Of a stretch of DNA of 64,000 nucleotides, positions 33,954 through 47,527 are shown in pieces; positions within the stretch are counted from its first letter, which is position 1; each line of letters starts with the position of its first letter. The notes below the pieces were generated by a model. That model did not search any database and had not been told where the DNA came from. It saw only the letters and a program-made list of their open reading frames with translations. The translations under genes and the position numbers were made by a program. The stretch covers positions 8,037,205 to 8,101,204 of the forward strand of contig NC_083345.1 in NCBI RefSeq assembly GCF_019175385.1. Direction: 5' to 3'. The DNA comes from Lycium barbarum. Taxonomy: Eukaryota > Streptophyta > Magnoliopsida > Solanales > Solanaceae.

Positions 33954-36201
33954 CCCTCGGCGAAAAATTCCACTGTAGATATAGGGTAAATTTTCTGAGT
34001 CTATGTAGATATATATGTTTTGAACACCCTCAACAACATGGAAAAGGCTAGCTCAGCAGTTTCAGGGTGTTCAAAATAAATCTCTAAGTCCTGGGTTCTA
34101 GCCTGAGGGACATCATATTTTTTAAAGTTTAGCTCTTATTAATTTTTTCATTTAATTGATGAAAAACAGACGACGCCGTTTAGCTACTTCTAATTTTTTT
34201 TTTTCAAAAATGTCGTGGAATTAGGAATTTTTAATCCCAAAAATCCAAAAGTCAAAATCAGCTCCCAGTAAACCTTGTTTCCACCAACACTTGGGTATAA
34301 CAATTCACAAATTACAAAGCACCGCCGCAGCCACTGGATCACCGCCCGCCGACCGGAATATCTTTCCAACTACAGTAGCTTTCTCTGGTGACCGCTAAGC
34401 AACACATGCTTGCAAGATTTTGAATCATTGTGAATCATGTGAATGTTATATTGATACAAGAAATAACAACAATTTAATGATGAATACGTATAATATTGTA
34501 TCCATTATCTTTTTTCTCAGTACAGGTTCATGGTTCATCTTTGATTTTTGTCTAAGGAAATGGACCATCATTATTTGAACTCCGAAAAAAAAGTAATGAT
34601 AGAGAAAGTTTGTTATTTTGGTGAATATATATGATAATGGACTTCAACATAATTTATCTCTTACAATCACATAAATAAATTTACAAAACTCAATTAGTTT
34701 ATCTTATCTAAGTAATTAGTTTTTATTTTTTGTTTAAGGGTTAGAAAGAATGTAGGTTCATTTCTTTCTAATTACAAGCTCTAATCAAATAGCTTAAAGA
34801 CACTTCTCTTCTATTTATGGAATATAGGTTTTTTTTTCCTGCTTTTCTATGTCAAGAAATATATGATAAACATATTGACTAACTATAAGAAAATTTAATA
34901 AGGTATGCATATAACGTAAAATGATATTTAACTAAGCGGTGAATTATTAAAAATTACATGACAAGTTTTGGAGGATATTAATGAACACTAAAATAACATG
35001 AGTGTAGTTAATTTTGAATTGATTTTTTTAATAGCTGGAATTTAATTTGGAATATAAACTTTCTAAAAAGTACGTAGTTTGTATTTTTCTTTAAATGAAA
35101 GATAAAAACGAATATTTTTACTATAAAGAGGAATTAAGTTAGGAGTAATTGGAAAACCTTAACTATTAGTATAGATTCTTTTCAGAGAATATGAATATGG
35201 ATTGGAACGGGTAAAAATGAAATTCAATAGTTGGGAAAGAAAGTAGCTATAAAAGTTAGATTTCAAACTTCTTTTTCTACCCTAAAAGTTTTTTAAGGAA
35301 TCACTTTAACAACCTTTAATTATCCTTTACATGCAAGAGAATATTACTTGACCAGAAAAATAAAGGAGGAGTATTAAAAATTGACTAGATAAAATAGTGG
35401 TTTCCACAAAACTATCAATCTAAATATTGAAGGAAATACAGACATATTGTAAATAGATTTGAGTAATAATTTACGATTAATTCCATTTGACATTGATCGC
35501 GCATCATGCGAGTACGAATACTAGTAATTGAAAATGAATGAGTTTAGTATTTTATTTGTCCGCTACCCACTTTATAGCTTTATGCCGGAAAGTCCTATTA
35601 TGGAGATAAAATGCTCTCTTATCCTAGATCTTTGATAAAGATGAAATAATACCTTATCACCCCCACCACAACTTGTTGGTGGTAATGAATTTAGCACCTG
35701 AAATTAAATTAGACATGGTACTAGAAGATTCCAGTTTTAAAATTATAAAATTGGATGGTTGTTTCCCGTGATTCATTAATTTACTGTATGGTATGGTACA
35801 ATATGGTGTTGTACTGTATTATACTGTATTAATGAACACAATGTTTGGATAGACTGTATCTTTTGTTGTGATTTAATAACATTTCTATTGTTTGGTTTGA
35901 CTTTATAGTACTTGTATAATAACTTGTACGTTTACTAAAATATCCTTAACTCTTAATTAGAAATTAGTTTATATATATCAATAAAACTAAGGTAAAGGAT
36001 AAAATGGGAACTAAGTAAGTGGTGGGTGGGGGTGGTGGAGGGGTGGGTGGTGTGAGGTGGGTGATCATGGGATGAGGGTGGGGATAATGGGTGGTACGGT
36101 GGGGGTGAGTAGTTATGGGGTTGGGGTTGTGTAGTGGTGAGGGATAGTGGGTGAGGGTCGGGGTTGTGTGTGGTAAGGTGGGGGTGAGTGGTTGTGGGGT
36201 G
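33954..36201 (+). repeat. Tandem unit A: hAT 5' end, Helitron 3' end, G-rich tail
   Basis: This is nearly identical to 36243-38521. It lacks the first ~40 bp of the hAT end, which the inverted LTR replaced. A Helitron-type 3' end lies at 35495-35524 (GCGCATCATGCGAGTACGAATACTAG, then T), related to the end at 33411. No matching Helitron 5' end was found in the unit. The tail (36005-36201) is a GGTGGG-type minisatellite. No gene is visible. Confidence 0.8.
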
Positions 36202-38521
36202 CAGGGGCGGATTTATAGGCAGCACAGGGTTTTCCTCGAACACCCTCGGCGAAAATTCCGCTGTAGATATAGGGTAAATTTTCTGAGTCTATGTAGATAT
36301 ATATGTTTTGAACACCCTCAACAACATGGAAAAGGCTAGCTCAGCGGTTTCAGGGTGTTCAAAATAAACCTCTAAGTCTGGGTTCTAGCCTGAGGGACAT
36401 CATATTTTTTAAAGTTTAGCTCTTATTATTTTTTTCATTTAATTTCTGAAAAAACAGACGACGCCGTTTAGCTACTTCTAATTTTTTTTTTCAAAAATGT
36501 GGTGGAATTAGGAATTTTTAATCCCAAAAATCCAAAAGTCAAAATCAGCTCCCAGTAAACCTTGTTTCCACCAACACTTGGGTATAACAATTCACAAATT
36601 ACAAAGCACCGCCGCAGCCACCGGATCACCTCCCGCCGGCCGGAATTTCTTTCCAACTACAGTAGCTTTCTCTGGTGACTGCTAAGCAACACATGCTTGC
36701 AAGATTTTGAATCATTGTGAATCATGTGAATGTTATATTGATACAAGAAATAACAACAATTTAATGATGAATACGTATAATATTGTATCCATTATCTTTT
36801 TTCTCAGTGCAGGTTCATGGTTCATCTTTGATTTTTGTCTAAGGAAATGGACCATCATTATTTGAACTCCAAAAAAAAGGTAATGATAGAGCAAGTTTGT
36901 TATTTTGGTGAATATATATGATAATGGACTTCAACATAATTTATGTCTTACAATCACATAAATAAATTTACAAAACTCAATTAGTTTATGTTATCTAAGT
37001 AATTTGTTTTTATTTTTTGTTTAAGGGTTAGAAAGAATGTAGGTTCATTTATTTCTAATTACAAGCTCTAATCAATTAGCTTAAAGACACTTCTCTTCTA
37101 TTTATGGAATATAGTTTTTTTTTCCTACTTTTCTATATCAAGAAATATATGATAAACATATTGACTAACTATAAGAAAATCTGATAAGGTATGCATATAA
37201 CGTAAAATGATATTTAACTAAGCGGTGAATTATTAAAAATTACATGACAAGTTTTGGAGGATATTAATGAACACTAAAATAACATGAGTGTAGTTAATGT
37301 TTGAATTGATTTTTTTTAATAGCTGGAATTTAATTTGGAATATAAACTTTCTAAAAAGTACGTAGTTTGTATTTTTCTTTAAATGAAAGATAAAAACGAA
37401 TATTTTTACTATAAAGAGGAATTAAGTTAGGAGTAATTGGAAAACCCTAACTATTAGTATAGATTCTTTTCAGAGAATATGAATATGGATTGGAACGGGT
37501 AAAAATGAAATTCAATAGTTGTGAAAGAAAGTAGCTATAAAAGTTAGATTTCAAACTTCTTTTTCTACCCTAAAAGTTTTTTAAGGAATCACTTTAACAA
37601 CCTTTAATTATCCTTTACATGCAATAGAATATTACTTGACCAGAAAAATAAAGGAGGAGTATTAAAAATTGACTAGATAAAATAGTGGTCTCCACAAAAC
37701 TATCAATCTAAATATTGAAGGAAATACAGACATATTGTAAATAGATTTGAGTAATAATTTACGATTAATTCCATTTGACATTGATCGCACAACGCGCGAG
37801 TACGAATACTAGTAATTGAAAATGAATGAGTTTAGTATTTTATTTGTCCGCTACCCACTTTATAGCTTTATGCCGGAAAGTCCTATTATGGAGATAAAAT
37901 GATCTCTTATCCTAGATCTTTGATAAAGATGAAATAATACCTTATTACCCCCACCACAACTTGTTGGTGGTAATGAATTTAGCACCTGAAATTAAATTAG
38001 ACATGGTACTAGAAGATTCCAGTTTTAAAATTATAAAATTGGATGGTTGTTTCCCGTGATTCATTAATGTACCATATGGTATGGTACAATATGGTGTCGT
38101 ACTGTATTATAATGTATTAATGAACACAATGTTTGGATAGACTGTATCTTTTGTTGTGATTTAATAACATTTCTATTGTTTGGTTTGACTTTACAGTACT
38201 TGTATAATAACTTGTACGTTTACTAAAATACCCTTAACTCTTAATTAGAAATTAGTTTATAAATATCAATAAAACTAAGGTAAAGGATAAAATAGGAACT
38301 AAGTAGGTGGTGGGTGGGGGTGGTGGAGGGGTGGGTGGTGTGAGGTGGGTGATCGTGGGGTGAGGGTGGGGATAATGGGTTGTAGGGTGGGGGTGAGTAG
38401 TTATGGTGTTGGGGTTGTGTAGTGGTGAGGGATAGTGGGTGGGGGTGGCGGAGGGGTGGGTGGTTGTGGGATGAGGGTGGGGGTAGTGTGGGGTAAGGTG
38501 GGGGTGAGTGGTTGTGGGGTG
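36202..38521 (+). repeat. Tandem unit B: hAT 5' end, Helitron 3' end, G-rich tail
   Basis: It starts with the hAT terminus CAGGGGCGGATTTATAGG preceded by gtggggtg and runs to the next gtggggtg at 38514-38521. The Helitron-type 3' end is at 37785-37812. It parts from the intact hAT (unit C) at about 36745, after TTATATTGAT. A gene is not visible. Confidence 0.8.
38295..38521 (+). repeat. G-rich minisatellite left of the hAT element
   Basis: Irregular GGTGGGGGTGAGTGGTTGTGGGGT-like units make the + strand almost free of C. The counterpart is at 36005-36201, and the array continues right of the hAT at 50069-50160. Many runs of three or more G could form quadruplexes (inference). Confidence 0.8.
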
Positions 38522-39548
38522 TAGGGGCAGATTTATAGGCAGCACAGGGTGTTCACCCGAACACCCTCGGCGAAAAATTCCACTGTAGATATAGGGTAAA
38601 TTTTCTGAGTCTATGTAGATATATATGTTTTGAACACCCTCAACAACATGGAAAAGGCTAGCTCAACGGTTTCAGGATGTTCAAAATAAATCTCTAAGTC
38701 CTGGGTTCTAGCCTGAGGGACATCATATTTTTTAAAGTTTAGCTCTTATTATTTTTTTCATTTAATTTCTGAAAAACAGACGACGCCGTTTAGCTACTTC
38801 TAATTTTTTTTTTTTTTCAAAAATGTGGTGGAATTAGGAATTTCTTTCCAACTATAATAGCTTTCTCTGGTGACTGCTAAGCAACACATGCTTGCAAGAT
38901 TTTGAATCATTGTGAATCATGTGAATGTTATATTGATGTACCTTTTCTATGATTCCATCCAAGTGATTATAAATTGTTTTCTTCTCCTTCTATATATATA
39001 TACATGCATACACACACAGGTCAAAGTTGTTATTTGTTAAGTATCTAATGTGGGGTTTGCAAATTGCAAGTCCAAGTCTTCTGGTTCTTGTCACTCTTTT
39101 ATCCAATTGTTTTGTTCAACATCAATTGTCCCACTGTTAGCTTTCACCATTATTTGTAATGTTGAGGTTTCAAATTTTGGAAAAAAAATATCTAACAAAT
39201 TTATGATTTTTTTGGTATCTGCTAGATATTTAACTTTAATATCAACTCATCAAGAATAGAACACCGTGTTTTAGATTACTCATTTTATGTGCCACATAAA
39301 TGTGTATTTACCAATAAATTAAAGGACCACAAAAAATGTTCCTTATTCTTCTTTGTAAATCTCCACTGATCAACATGTGTTATTCTTGTCAAATGGTCAA
39401 ATCTGTTTAAAGAATCAACTATATTTAGCATTGAGATATTTATTTAACGAATCAACAATCTTAATTAGATCCAAGAGTCAATGAATAAGTACTTCACCAA
39501 GGTATCAAATTCAAGTTCGGGCTATCATAGTCAACCAAATCGGGAAGA

Positions 39549-40744
39549 TGATAAGTTGGTATTTTACCAACTTATTTCTTCTTTAATCTTAGATTGTTGC
39601 TATGTTTTGATTGAAAAAATAGTGCATTTAATGTCGTTTACTTCCATTTTATAGGTTTATGTGATTTAGAAGTGATTAGAATAAACCAAGCGAAAATAAA
39701 GTCAAAAAGAGGCTAAATTGGACAAAAACTGCACAGTTATCCAAAACTGTCAAAAGTGGACAGTTTTGCAAAAACGGGACAGATTTGCAAATCTGAAAAC
39801 TTAGGGCTTATTTTGTTATTTTTGGACTTGGAAAAAGTGGGGAACTACAAAAGGAAGACAAGGGAGCAATTATATTCATCTTTGGCCATTCAACACAAGC
39901 TTTGGAGCTAGGGTTTTACACCACACCTTTGGGGGAGAAGATTGGAGCTCGTTAATGATAAATTTCTCAACCCTTTCTTCAATTCCTTGCTTTGTATTGC
40001 TTATTTAAGGGTGTTGTATTTTATTCCATTACTTGAATATTGTTTATAATATTATTCATTATCAAGTGTTGGATTAAAACTCTTGTTATGCTTATGTATT
40101 GAATGATTTGTATTTCCAATGAAGTGGGTTTATTGTTTCTCTATTAACTCTTCAAGCTTTAATGTCCTTTAATGGTGTACAACATTATTTGTGCCTAAAT
40201 ACCCATACTTTGCTTGGAAAAGAAAGTAGAGGTTAGGAAAAGAGTTAATAGCAAGAATTTGGGGCATAATCCTCATCTAATAACTTGAGCTAGGAATAGG
40301 AAAGTTACTTGAGATTCAATTGGTTGTGCTTGATATCACACTCTAAGGCTTGGAAAATCTTAGAGTGAAATTCATTGATTTGGTTGGAAGACTTTCAATG
40401 AGATTTTAGAAACCATTATTTATTAACATAAACCCGCTCGTAGTTGTAAAATCATAAAATATATTGAATCGTTACTTGAGAGTTCCTTGTATCCAAGCTT
40501 GTGGCCATTGACCATTTTATTCACTTTCTAGATTAGTTTATATTTTTGCATTAGTTATAATTTTATCAAAAAATCAAATTATTATCAAGTGTTTGGCTTA
40601 GACTAGAAAGTGATAATTCCTTACTTGTTTAAATCGCCTAGCATATTGTTTCCTGTGGGATCGACCCCGACTCATAGTTGGATAAATTATATTGCATACG
40701 ATCGTGTACACTTTCTCTTTGAGGAGTGAATTTGGACGTTATCA
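39549..40744 (+). repeat. 5' LTR of the small Athila-type element
   Basis: 1196 bp; pairs with 44210-45406. A diverged, inverted piece of the same family's LTR is at 51979-52106. Confidence 0.92.
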
Positions 40745-40748
40745 ATTT

Positions 40749-40766
40749 TGGCGCCGTTGCCGGGGA
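40749..40766 (+). other. Primer binding site (tRNA-Asp type)
   Basis: TGGCGCCGTTGCCGGGGA lies four bases after the 5' LTR. It is the usual Athila-type site, complementary to tRNA-Asp. Confidence 0.85.
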
Positions 40767-40884
40767 ACAATTTGACGTATTTGAGTTAGTTTGGGATTTA
40801 AGCTTGCTTGCTTTGGTCCAAACTTGTGAATATTTGTGTTGTTGTTTCGTTGCTTTATTTGATTTTTATATGAAATAAAAAAAA

Positions 40885-41292
40885 ATGGCATCATATAATG
40901 AAAATTGGTCGGATGGCAGTTGTTCATACTTTGATGACCCTTGTCTTTATTGTGAAGGACCACACTCATGGCAAAATTGTTTGAATTCTTCCAGGGGCGG
41001 ATTGTGCGCACAATCCCAATCCTATGAGTGGAGTATTTGTGATAGGTGTGGTGGTCAAAATGGTCCTTGGGATAATTGTGCTTATTTGTCCTTCCCTTCC
41101 CCGAACCCCCACTATGACTATTCTAGTTTTGATTTTGATAATAGTAGGGATATGGAAGTGGAAGAAGCCTCAAATGCTCAAAATGAGAGGATAATGCTCA
41201 TGTTGGAGACCATCCTTGAAAAAGTGGAAAAACAGGACTTAGCGGTTAAGGACTTGAGGCAACCACTTGATGACTTGAGGCAAGCAAATTAA
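40885..41292 (+). CDS. Short zinc-knuckle ORF of the Athila-type element (gag remnant)
   Basis: 135 residues from the ATG at 40885, 119 nt after the PBS. Two cysteine clusters are visible: CLYCEGPHSWQNC (C-x2-C-x3-H-x4-C, one residue short of the classical CCHC knuckle) and CDRCGGQNGPWDNC. A charged helical tail follows (MLMLETILEKVEKQDLAVKD). Downstream to about 42205 the sequence still looks like a former reading frame (repeated Leu/Glu/Lys-rich helices) but is broken by many stops, starting at 41290-41292. I read it as what is left of an Athila-type Gag. Its function is unknown, and it may simply be decayed. Confidence 0.5.
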   Translation: MASYNENWSDGSCSYFDDPCLYCEGPHSWQNCLNSSRGGLCAQSQSYEWSICDRCGGQNGPWDNCAYLSFPSPNPHYDYSSFDFDNSRDMEVEEASNAQNERIMLMLETILEKVEKQDLAVKDLRQPLDDLRQAN

Positions 41293-42209
41293 TTGCAATG
41301 ACAAAGCTATTCACACCTTGGAGGATCAAATTAAATTATTGGTTCAGACTCATAATGCACAACAACTTGAGGGTGTTGAAAGTAGACAAGAAGGTGGCCA
41401 AAACATGAATTTCTCCAAGGGTGGATTTTTACAAGCTTTGAATGACTCTCAACTTGAAGAAGGCCTTGACAAAGTGGAAATTGTGAGCTAAGATTGGCTT
41501 ATGACTCAAGCTCAACAACTTGAAGCCTATGAGGATCATCGTGAAGGCATTTCGAGGATGATGGAAGAAATTTTAAAAATCCATGTTGAGCAAAGTCAAG
41601 AGTTGAAGAAACTTGAAATTGCTATCCGTGACTTGAAAGCCTAATTGAATGCAAAAGTTGAGGTATGCAATACTCAACGTCAAATAGTCATGGATAGTTG
41701 TTTTAAGTTGGTTTCCAATGAAAAAGTGATCAAGATTGATTTTCAAGAGCTAATGATGAATTGCCAACCGACCAACCCAAAAATAATGTAAGATGCCGAA
41801 GTTGAAGAAATGATACTAGAGTTGAATAAAAAGGTTCACAAAATAATTTTTGAGGACTAGTTCATTTGTGGGTGAGGATGTCAAAAATGGAGCTAATTTG
41901 AAAATGGAGCGCCTTAGACCACATTCCAACCATTTTTCAACAGTATGCTTGGTTAGTGAAATGGAAGTTGAACTAACCAAGCCTATGGAGAATTTTGGAG
42001 ATGAAGAAGAAAGCGTTTTCATTTTGAAGTTTACTATGCCAAGAAGACAAAATGGCATGCCTCACTTACGGGCCAAGAAGTACAAAATGCGACACCTGAG
42101 AGTTGGACTCTTTGACTTTCTACCACCGTCCCATGAGCGTCATCATAATCTTGATTCAAAGTTGGGGCGCAAATTCATATCTTCCAAATGGAAGGAAAAG
42201 TGGTAAAGG

Positions 42210-44196
42210 TAACCGTCGTGCCGCGACGTTAAATCAAGTGCTTGATGGGAGGCAACCCATCGTTTTAAAAATTTTAAATTGTTTTTGAAATTTTATTTTT
42301 TAGAATAGTTTAGTTTATGGTTTTTGACTAATCTGCAAAGTTTCAGAATTTTTGGAATTGTTTTGAGCAGGTCGGGTTTTTAGAGCAGCCACAAACCAGT
42401 AGCTGCTGCTAAAAAAAAAAAATTCCAGGTGACATCACCTGCGAGTCGCAAGTACTGTTCGCAGGTCGTGACAGTAAAAAAATAAAAATTTAATTGCTCT
42501 CAAACTATTTTATGTTTTGTTTTGATTATGTACAGTGAGGACACTGCAATGTTTGTAGTTGGGGGTGGCATGCGGTAGCACATTATATTTTAGTTATGCT
42601 TGATTTGTGCCCTTGTCGGGCTTTTGTCTTATGTATGAATATTGTGTGCTCTTGCCGGACTTGTTTTATGATTGTTGGTGTGGCTATGGATAGTTGTTGT
42701 TACAAATGGAACTTGCTCAAAGTTTTGAAACTTTTTTGTTGGCATGTTGTGGATTAGTCACTTTTATTATTTTATTTCCGTTCTTAGTTAGGTGGTTTAG
42801 GAGTAAAAATGGTGTTGAGATGTGATTTTTTTCCCCTTGACCAATTTTGGCTTGCTTGGTACCAACTTATTTAAACCTTGGCGTATGAATTCTTGATTTT
42901 TGAAAAAACAAAATGATTGAAGTAAGGATTATTGTTGTGACTTTTAGACTCAATTTTTGGCTCTTACTTTCACTAATTAGTCTCTTTAGGCTATGACTGA
43001 CTTTGTGAGTTCATTTTGTTCAATTAGTTTTTGGATACTTTCACTTGAGTTTGCATGTGCCATGTGTGGTGAGGTTTTTGTGAGTTCTTTTGCATTACTT
43101 GTGGTCTAGAACTTGTCCGGAATGTGTTTCAAGGCGAAATCCTAGACTACACTTGGTTTAAAAAATGATGTTAGGCCTTCCTTGGACTCTTTTTGCGCCT
43201 TAAATATCCTACCCTTGCATGTTTTCCCTAGTTAACCCCTTTTGAGCCTTTAACCTTTTCTTTGACAACCATGTTACAAGCTTTACCCTGTTCTTCATTG
43301 ATCCATCTTTTGGTACTCTACCTCCTTAAGTGCGTTGAAAGTGCAAACATAGGCTAAAAGCTTAAGTTTGGGGGTGATGGTTGGAAAAAGTTGTTATGTG
43401 GGGGTTACTTTAAAGGTGAAAACGTGGAAAAAAAATTAAAAACTTCCTTGTTATTTTGAAAAAGAAAAATAAAAAGAAAAGAAAAATGAAAGAAGAATAA
43501 AGAGTTGTGAATAATGGGAAGACTAAGTGGTGAAATGAAAAAATGAAGAAAGGGGTGGAAAAGTTTCAAAGGAAGTGTGCTTTGAATGTTGAAAATTGTA
43601 GTGCTTAGGGTGGTTTTGAGTCACTTTTACCCAAATTGTGCCCTACCTTAACCAAAATCCTACATTACAACCCTTTAAGTCCTAGTTAATTTTGAACCAA
43701 GTGTGTCTACATGCGTGGAGAAATACATGAAGGGCAAGCTTATGGTACTACTTGTGTGCATTTGAATATCTTTGTGTGAGAGAGAGTTAATTCTTTCTAT
43801 TTGATATCTCATTTGAATTACATTTTCTAAGTGTGGGATTCTCTCTTGAGTGTGTGGGCACATGGTAATTTAAGTTGTGAATTTGTTCCATTTTCCAATT
43901 GAGAGGAATGAACAAAAGAAAGTTGTTTTGTGATAATGAGGCAAATTTTGAAGCTTTAGTGTCATGACGTGATTGCTACTTTGATTAACTTGGTGTTTGA
44001 GCACTTGAAATGAAAATGAAGTTTTTCAGAAGAAGTTGGTGATTCATATGTTTTGGATTAATTGTTGGTACCAATCAAAGTCATGTGTTTGTGCTTAAAG
44101 TGGACCTTTTTGACTTGGTATGATGTTGGTGCACTTTTGAATGGAGTCCTTTGAAGGAAATTATAATTTGATTTGCTTGAGGACAAGCAATAGTTT
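42210..44196 (+). other. Non-coding 3' half of the small Athila-type element
   Basis: No gene is visible. After GGGAGGCAACCCA (42247) come AGTTGGGGGTGG (42558-42568) and AGTTTGGGGGTGATGG (43365-43380), both resembling the true PPT at 44197. Confidence 0.55.
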
Positions 44197-44209
44197 AAGT
44201 TTGGGGGTT
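44197..44209 (+). other. Polypurine tract of the small Athila-type element
   Basis: AAGTTTGGGGGTT, after GAGGACAAGCAATAG, abuts the 3' LTR at 44210. Confidence 0.8.
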
Positions 44210-45406
44210 TGATAAGTTGATATTTTACAAACTTATTTCTTCTTTAATCTTAGATTGTTGCTATGTTTTGATTGAGAAAATAATGCATTTAATGTCGTTT
44301 ACTTCCATTTTATAGGTTTATGTGATTTAGAAGTGATCGGAGGAAACCAAGAGAAAATAAAGTAAAAAAGAGGCCAAATTGGACAAAAACTGCACAGTTT
44401 TGCAAAACTGTCAAAAGTGGACAGTTTTGCAAAAACGGGACAGATTTGCAAATCTGAAAACCTGGGGCTTATTTTGTTATTTTTGGACTTGGAAAAAGTG
44501 GGGAACTACAAAAGGAAGGCAAGGGAGCAATTATATTCATCTTTGGCCATTCAACACAAGCTTTGGAGCTAGGGTTTTACACCACACCTTTGGGGGAGAA
44601 GATTGGAGCTCGCTAATGATAAATTTCTAAACCCTTTCTTCAATTCCTTGCTTTGTATTGCTTATTTAAGGGTGTTGTATTTTATTCCATTACTTGAATC
44701 TTGTTTATGATATTATTCATTATCAAGTGTTGGATTAAAACTCTTGTTATGCTTATGTATTGAATGATTTGTATTTCCAATGAAGTGGGTTTATTGTTTC
44801 TCTATTAACTCTTCAAGCTTTAATGTCCTTTAATGGTGTACAACATTATTTGTGCCTAAATACCCATACTTTGCTTGGAAAAGAAAGTAGAGGTTAGGAA
44901 AAGAGTTAATAGCAAGAATTTGGGGCATAACCCTCATCTAATGACTTGAGCTAGGAATAGAAAAGTTACTTGAGATTCAATTGGTTGTGCTTGATTTCAC
45001 ACTCTAAGGCTTGGAAAAGCTTAGAGTGAAATTCATTGATTTGGTTGGAAGACTTTCAATGAGATTTTAGAAACCATTATCTATTAACATAAACCCGCTC
45101 GTAGTTGTAAAATCATAAAATATATTGAATCGTTACTTGAGAGTTCCTTGTATCCAAGCTTGTGGCCATTGATCATTTTATTCGCTTTCTAGATTAGTTT
45201 ATATTTTTGCATTAGTTATAATTTTATCAAAAAAACCAAATTATTATCAAGTGTTTGGCTTAGCGTAGAAAGTGATAATTCCTTACTTGTTTAAATCGCC
45301 TAGCATATTATTCCATGTGGGATCGACCCCGACTCATAGTTGGGTAAATTATATTGCAGACGATCGTGTACACTTTCTCTTTGAGGAGTGGATTTGGACG
45401 TTATCA
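44210..45406 (+). repeat. 3' LTR of the small Athila-type element
   Basis: 1197 bp with few differences from 39549-40744. It is followed by the TSD gaaga and by the resumed transposase frame. Confidence 0.92.
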
Positions 45407-47527
45407 GAAGAAAATGAGAATCATTTAGTGGCACCATTGCATTTTTCTCAAGAGTTCGATTTAAGTTCTTTAGAGGCCGATCCAGGTGAAAGAACTCAAA
45501 TCTTGGACTTTCATCCAAATCATCGTGATGCTATTAGAAGAGATTATCTTCAGAAACGTCCTTGTCAACCTCCATTGAAAGTTTTTCCTCAAACGTTGAT
45601 TTCTGGAGATATGCATCGTTTCAATCGTGATTGGTATGTTGAATTTCCTGATTGGTTAGAATATAATGTAAGTAAAGATGCAGCCTTTTGTTTGTATTGT
45701 TATTTATTTAAGGGCAATAACAATCGTCAAGGTGGAGGTGATGTATGGTCTGGTTTGGGGTTTAGGAATTAGAACAAAAAGGATAGTTTGACAAAACATA
45801 TTGGTGGGCCGAATAGCATCCATAGTCAATCAAAAAGAAAATGTGAAGATCTAATACGACAACAACAATCTTTCATGTTGTATTTGATAAGAAACTTACT
45901 CAAGATAAGCATGGGTATGAGATCAGCTTAGCAGCTTCAATTCGTGTAGTGAGACTTCTTGTGAAACAAGGATTGGCACTTCAGGGTCATGATGAATCTA
46001 GAGCATCACTTAACAGAGGTAATTTTCTTGAAATTCTTTCATTTTATGCTCAAGAGTGTGATAAAATTCATAGTTTTGTATTGGAAAAGGCTCCTCAAAA
46101 TGATCAAATGACTTGTCCATTGATTCAAAAAGAAATTGTGCTTGCTTGCAAGATTGAAACAATTAAGGGTATCATAAAGGAACTAAATGCTGACTATTTT
46201 TCCTTATTGGTTGATGAATCTTTTGATGTATCACGCAAGGAGCAAATGGCAGTTGTTTTACGATATGTTGATAGAAAGGGATTTGTGATGGAGCGACTTC
46301 TTGACATTGTTCATGTTAAAAATACTAGTGCTTTAGCTCTAAAAGGTGCAATTGTCAATTTACTTTCTCAACATTCCTTGAGTCTATCTTGAGTGCATGG
46401 ACAATGCTATGATGGAGCAAGTAATATGCAAGGTGATATCAATGGCCTTAAAATGTGGATTAAGAAAGAAAGTAGATCGGCTCATTCCATTCATTGTTTT
46501 GCTCATCAACTTCAATTAACTCTTGTTGGTGTTGCAAAAAAATGTCTTCAAGTGGGAGAACTTGTACACTTGGTTTCAGATATTTTGAATGTGTTGGCGG
46601 CTTCTTATAAATGTATGGATGAATATCGAGAATCTCAAAGGAAAACAATTCAAGAGGCTTTAGAAAAGGACGAGCTTAAAACTGGTAGGGGCTTGCATCA
46701 AGAACTTGGTATTTCTAGAGCTTGTGATGCTCGTTGGGGATCTCACTTCAAATCTTTTAATTATTTTATTCTTCAATTTGGTACAATAATGGATGTACTT
46801 AATACTATTATTGAAACTGCACATAGTTTTGATGAAAGTGCCAGGGTGACGGGATATATCAGAGCTGCTCAAATGTACGAGGTTGCATTATATTACATTT
46901 GATGAAAGAAATTTTAGGAATTACAAATGACCTTAGTACATGCTTACAAAAAAAGAGCAAGATATTGCGAATGCCGTGCGACTTGTTAATGTGGCAAAGA
47001 TAAGGTTGCAAGAGTTAAGGGAAGATAAAAAATGGGATTTGTTTGTTGCAGAGGTATCTACGTTTTGTGTCAAGTATAACATTGTGGTACCTAATTTTGA
47101 TGAGTCGTATGTTAACTCGAGGAGATTTCGGCATAAACCTATTGATTATACTTTCTTACATTATTAAAATGTTGACGTATTTTGTAAAATAATTGATTGG
47201 CAACTGCAAGAACTTAATGATCGTTTTGATGAGGAGACAACTGAGTTGCTTTATGGAGAGTTGCTTGTTTGAATCCGATAGACTCATTTTCAAGTTTTGA
47301 CATCCAGAAAATAATGAGAATGGCTAAATTATATCCTGATGACTTTGATGAATTTAGTATGTGTTCTCTTGAGAATCAGCTTGCGAATTACATTATTGAT
47401 GTTAGTGATATCAATAAAAGGTTCTCCGATTTAAATGGGCTTTGTGATCTTTCAAAAAGACTGGTTCAGACAAAAAAACATTCATGTTATCCTCTTGTAT
47501 TTCTTTTAGTGAAATTTGCTTAAGCTT

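Larger units (their letters stand above)
39549..45406 (+). mobile_element. Small Athila-type LTR element without pol
   Basis: The LTRs at 39549-40744 and 44210-45406 (about 1.2 kb, very similar) start TGATAAGTTG and end GGACGTTATCA. TSD gaaga is at 39544-39548 and 45407-45411. The PBS, PPT and the motif GGGAGGCAACCCA (42247-42259) are as in Athila-type elements. The 3.46-kb internal region has one short ORF and no enzyme domains. It lies inside the hAT transposase. Confidence 0.9.

Noticed and set aside
36005..36200. Telomere-like or CRISPR-like repeat
   Set aside because: Irregular GGTGGG units without TTTAGGG phase and without spacer/repeat regularity.
36243..36280. Second full hAT element starting at 36202
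   Set aside because: It shares target copy and flank with the start at 38522 and has no 3' end of its own, so it is a duplicated 5' end.
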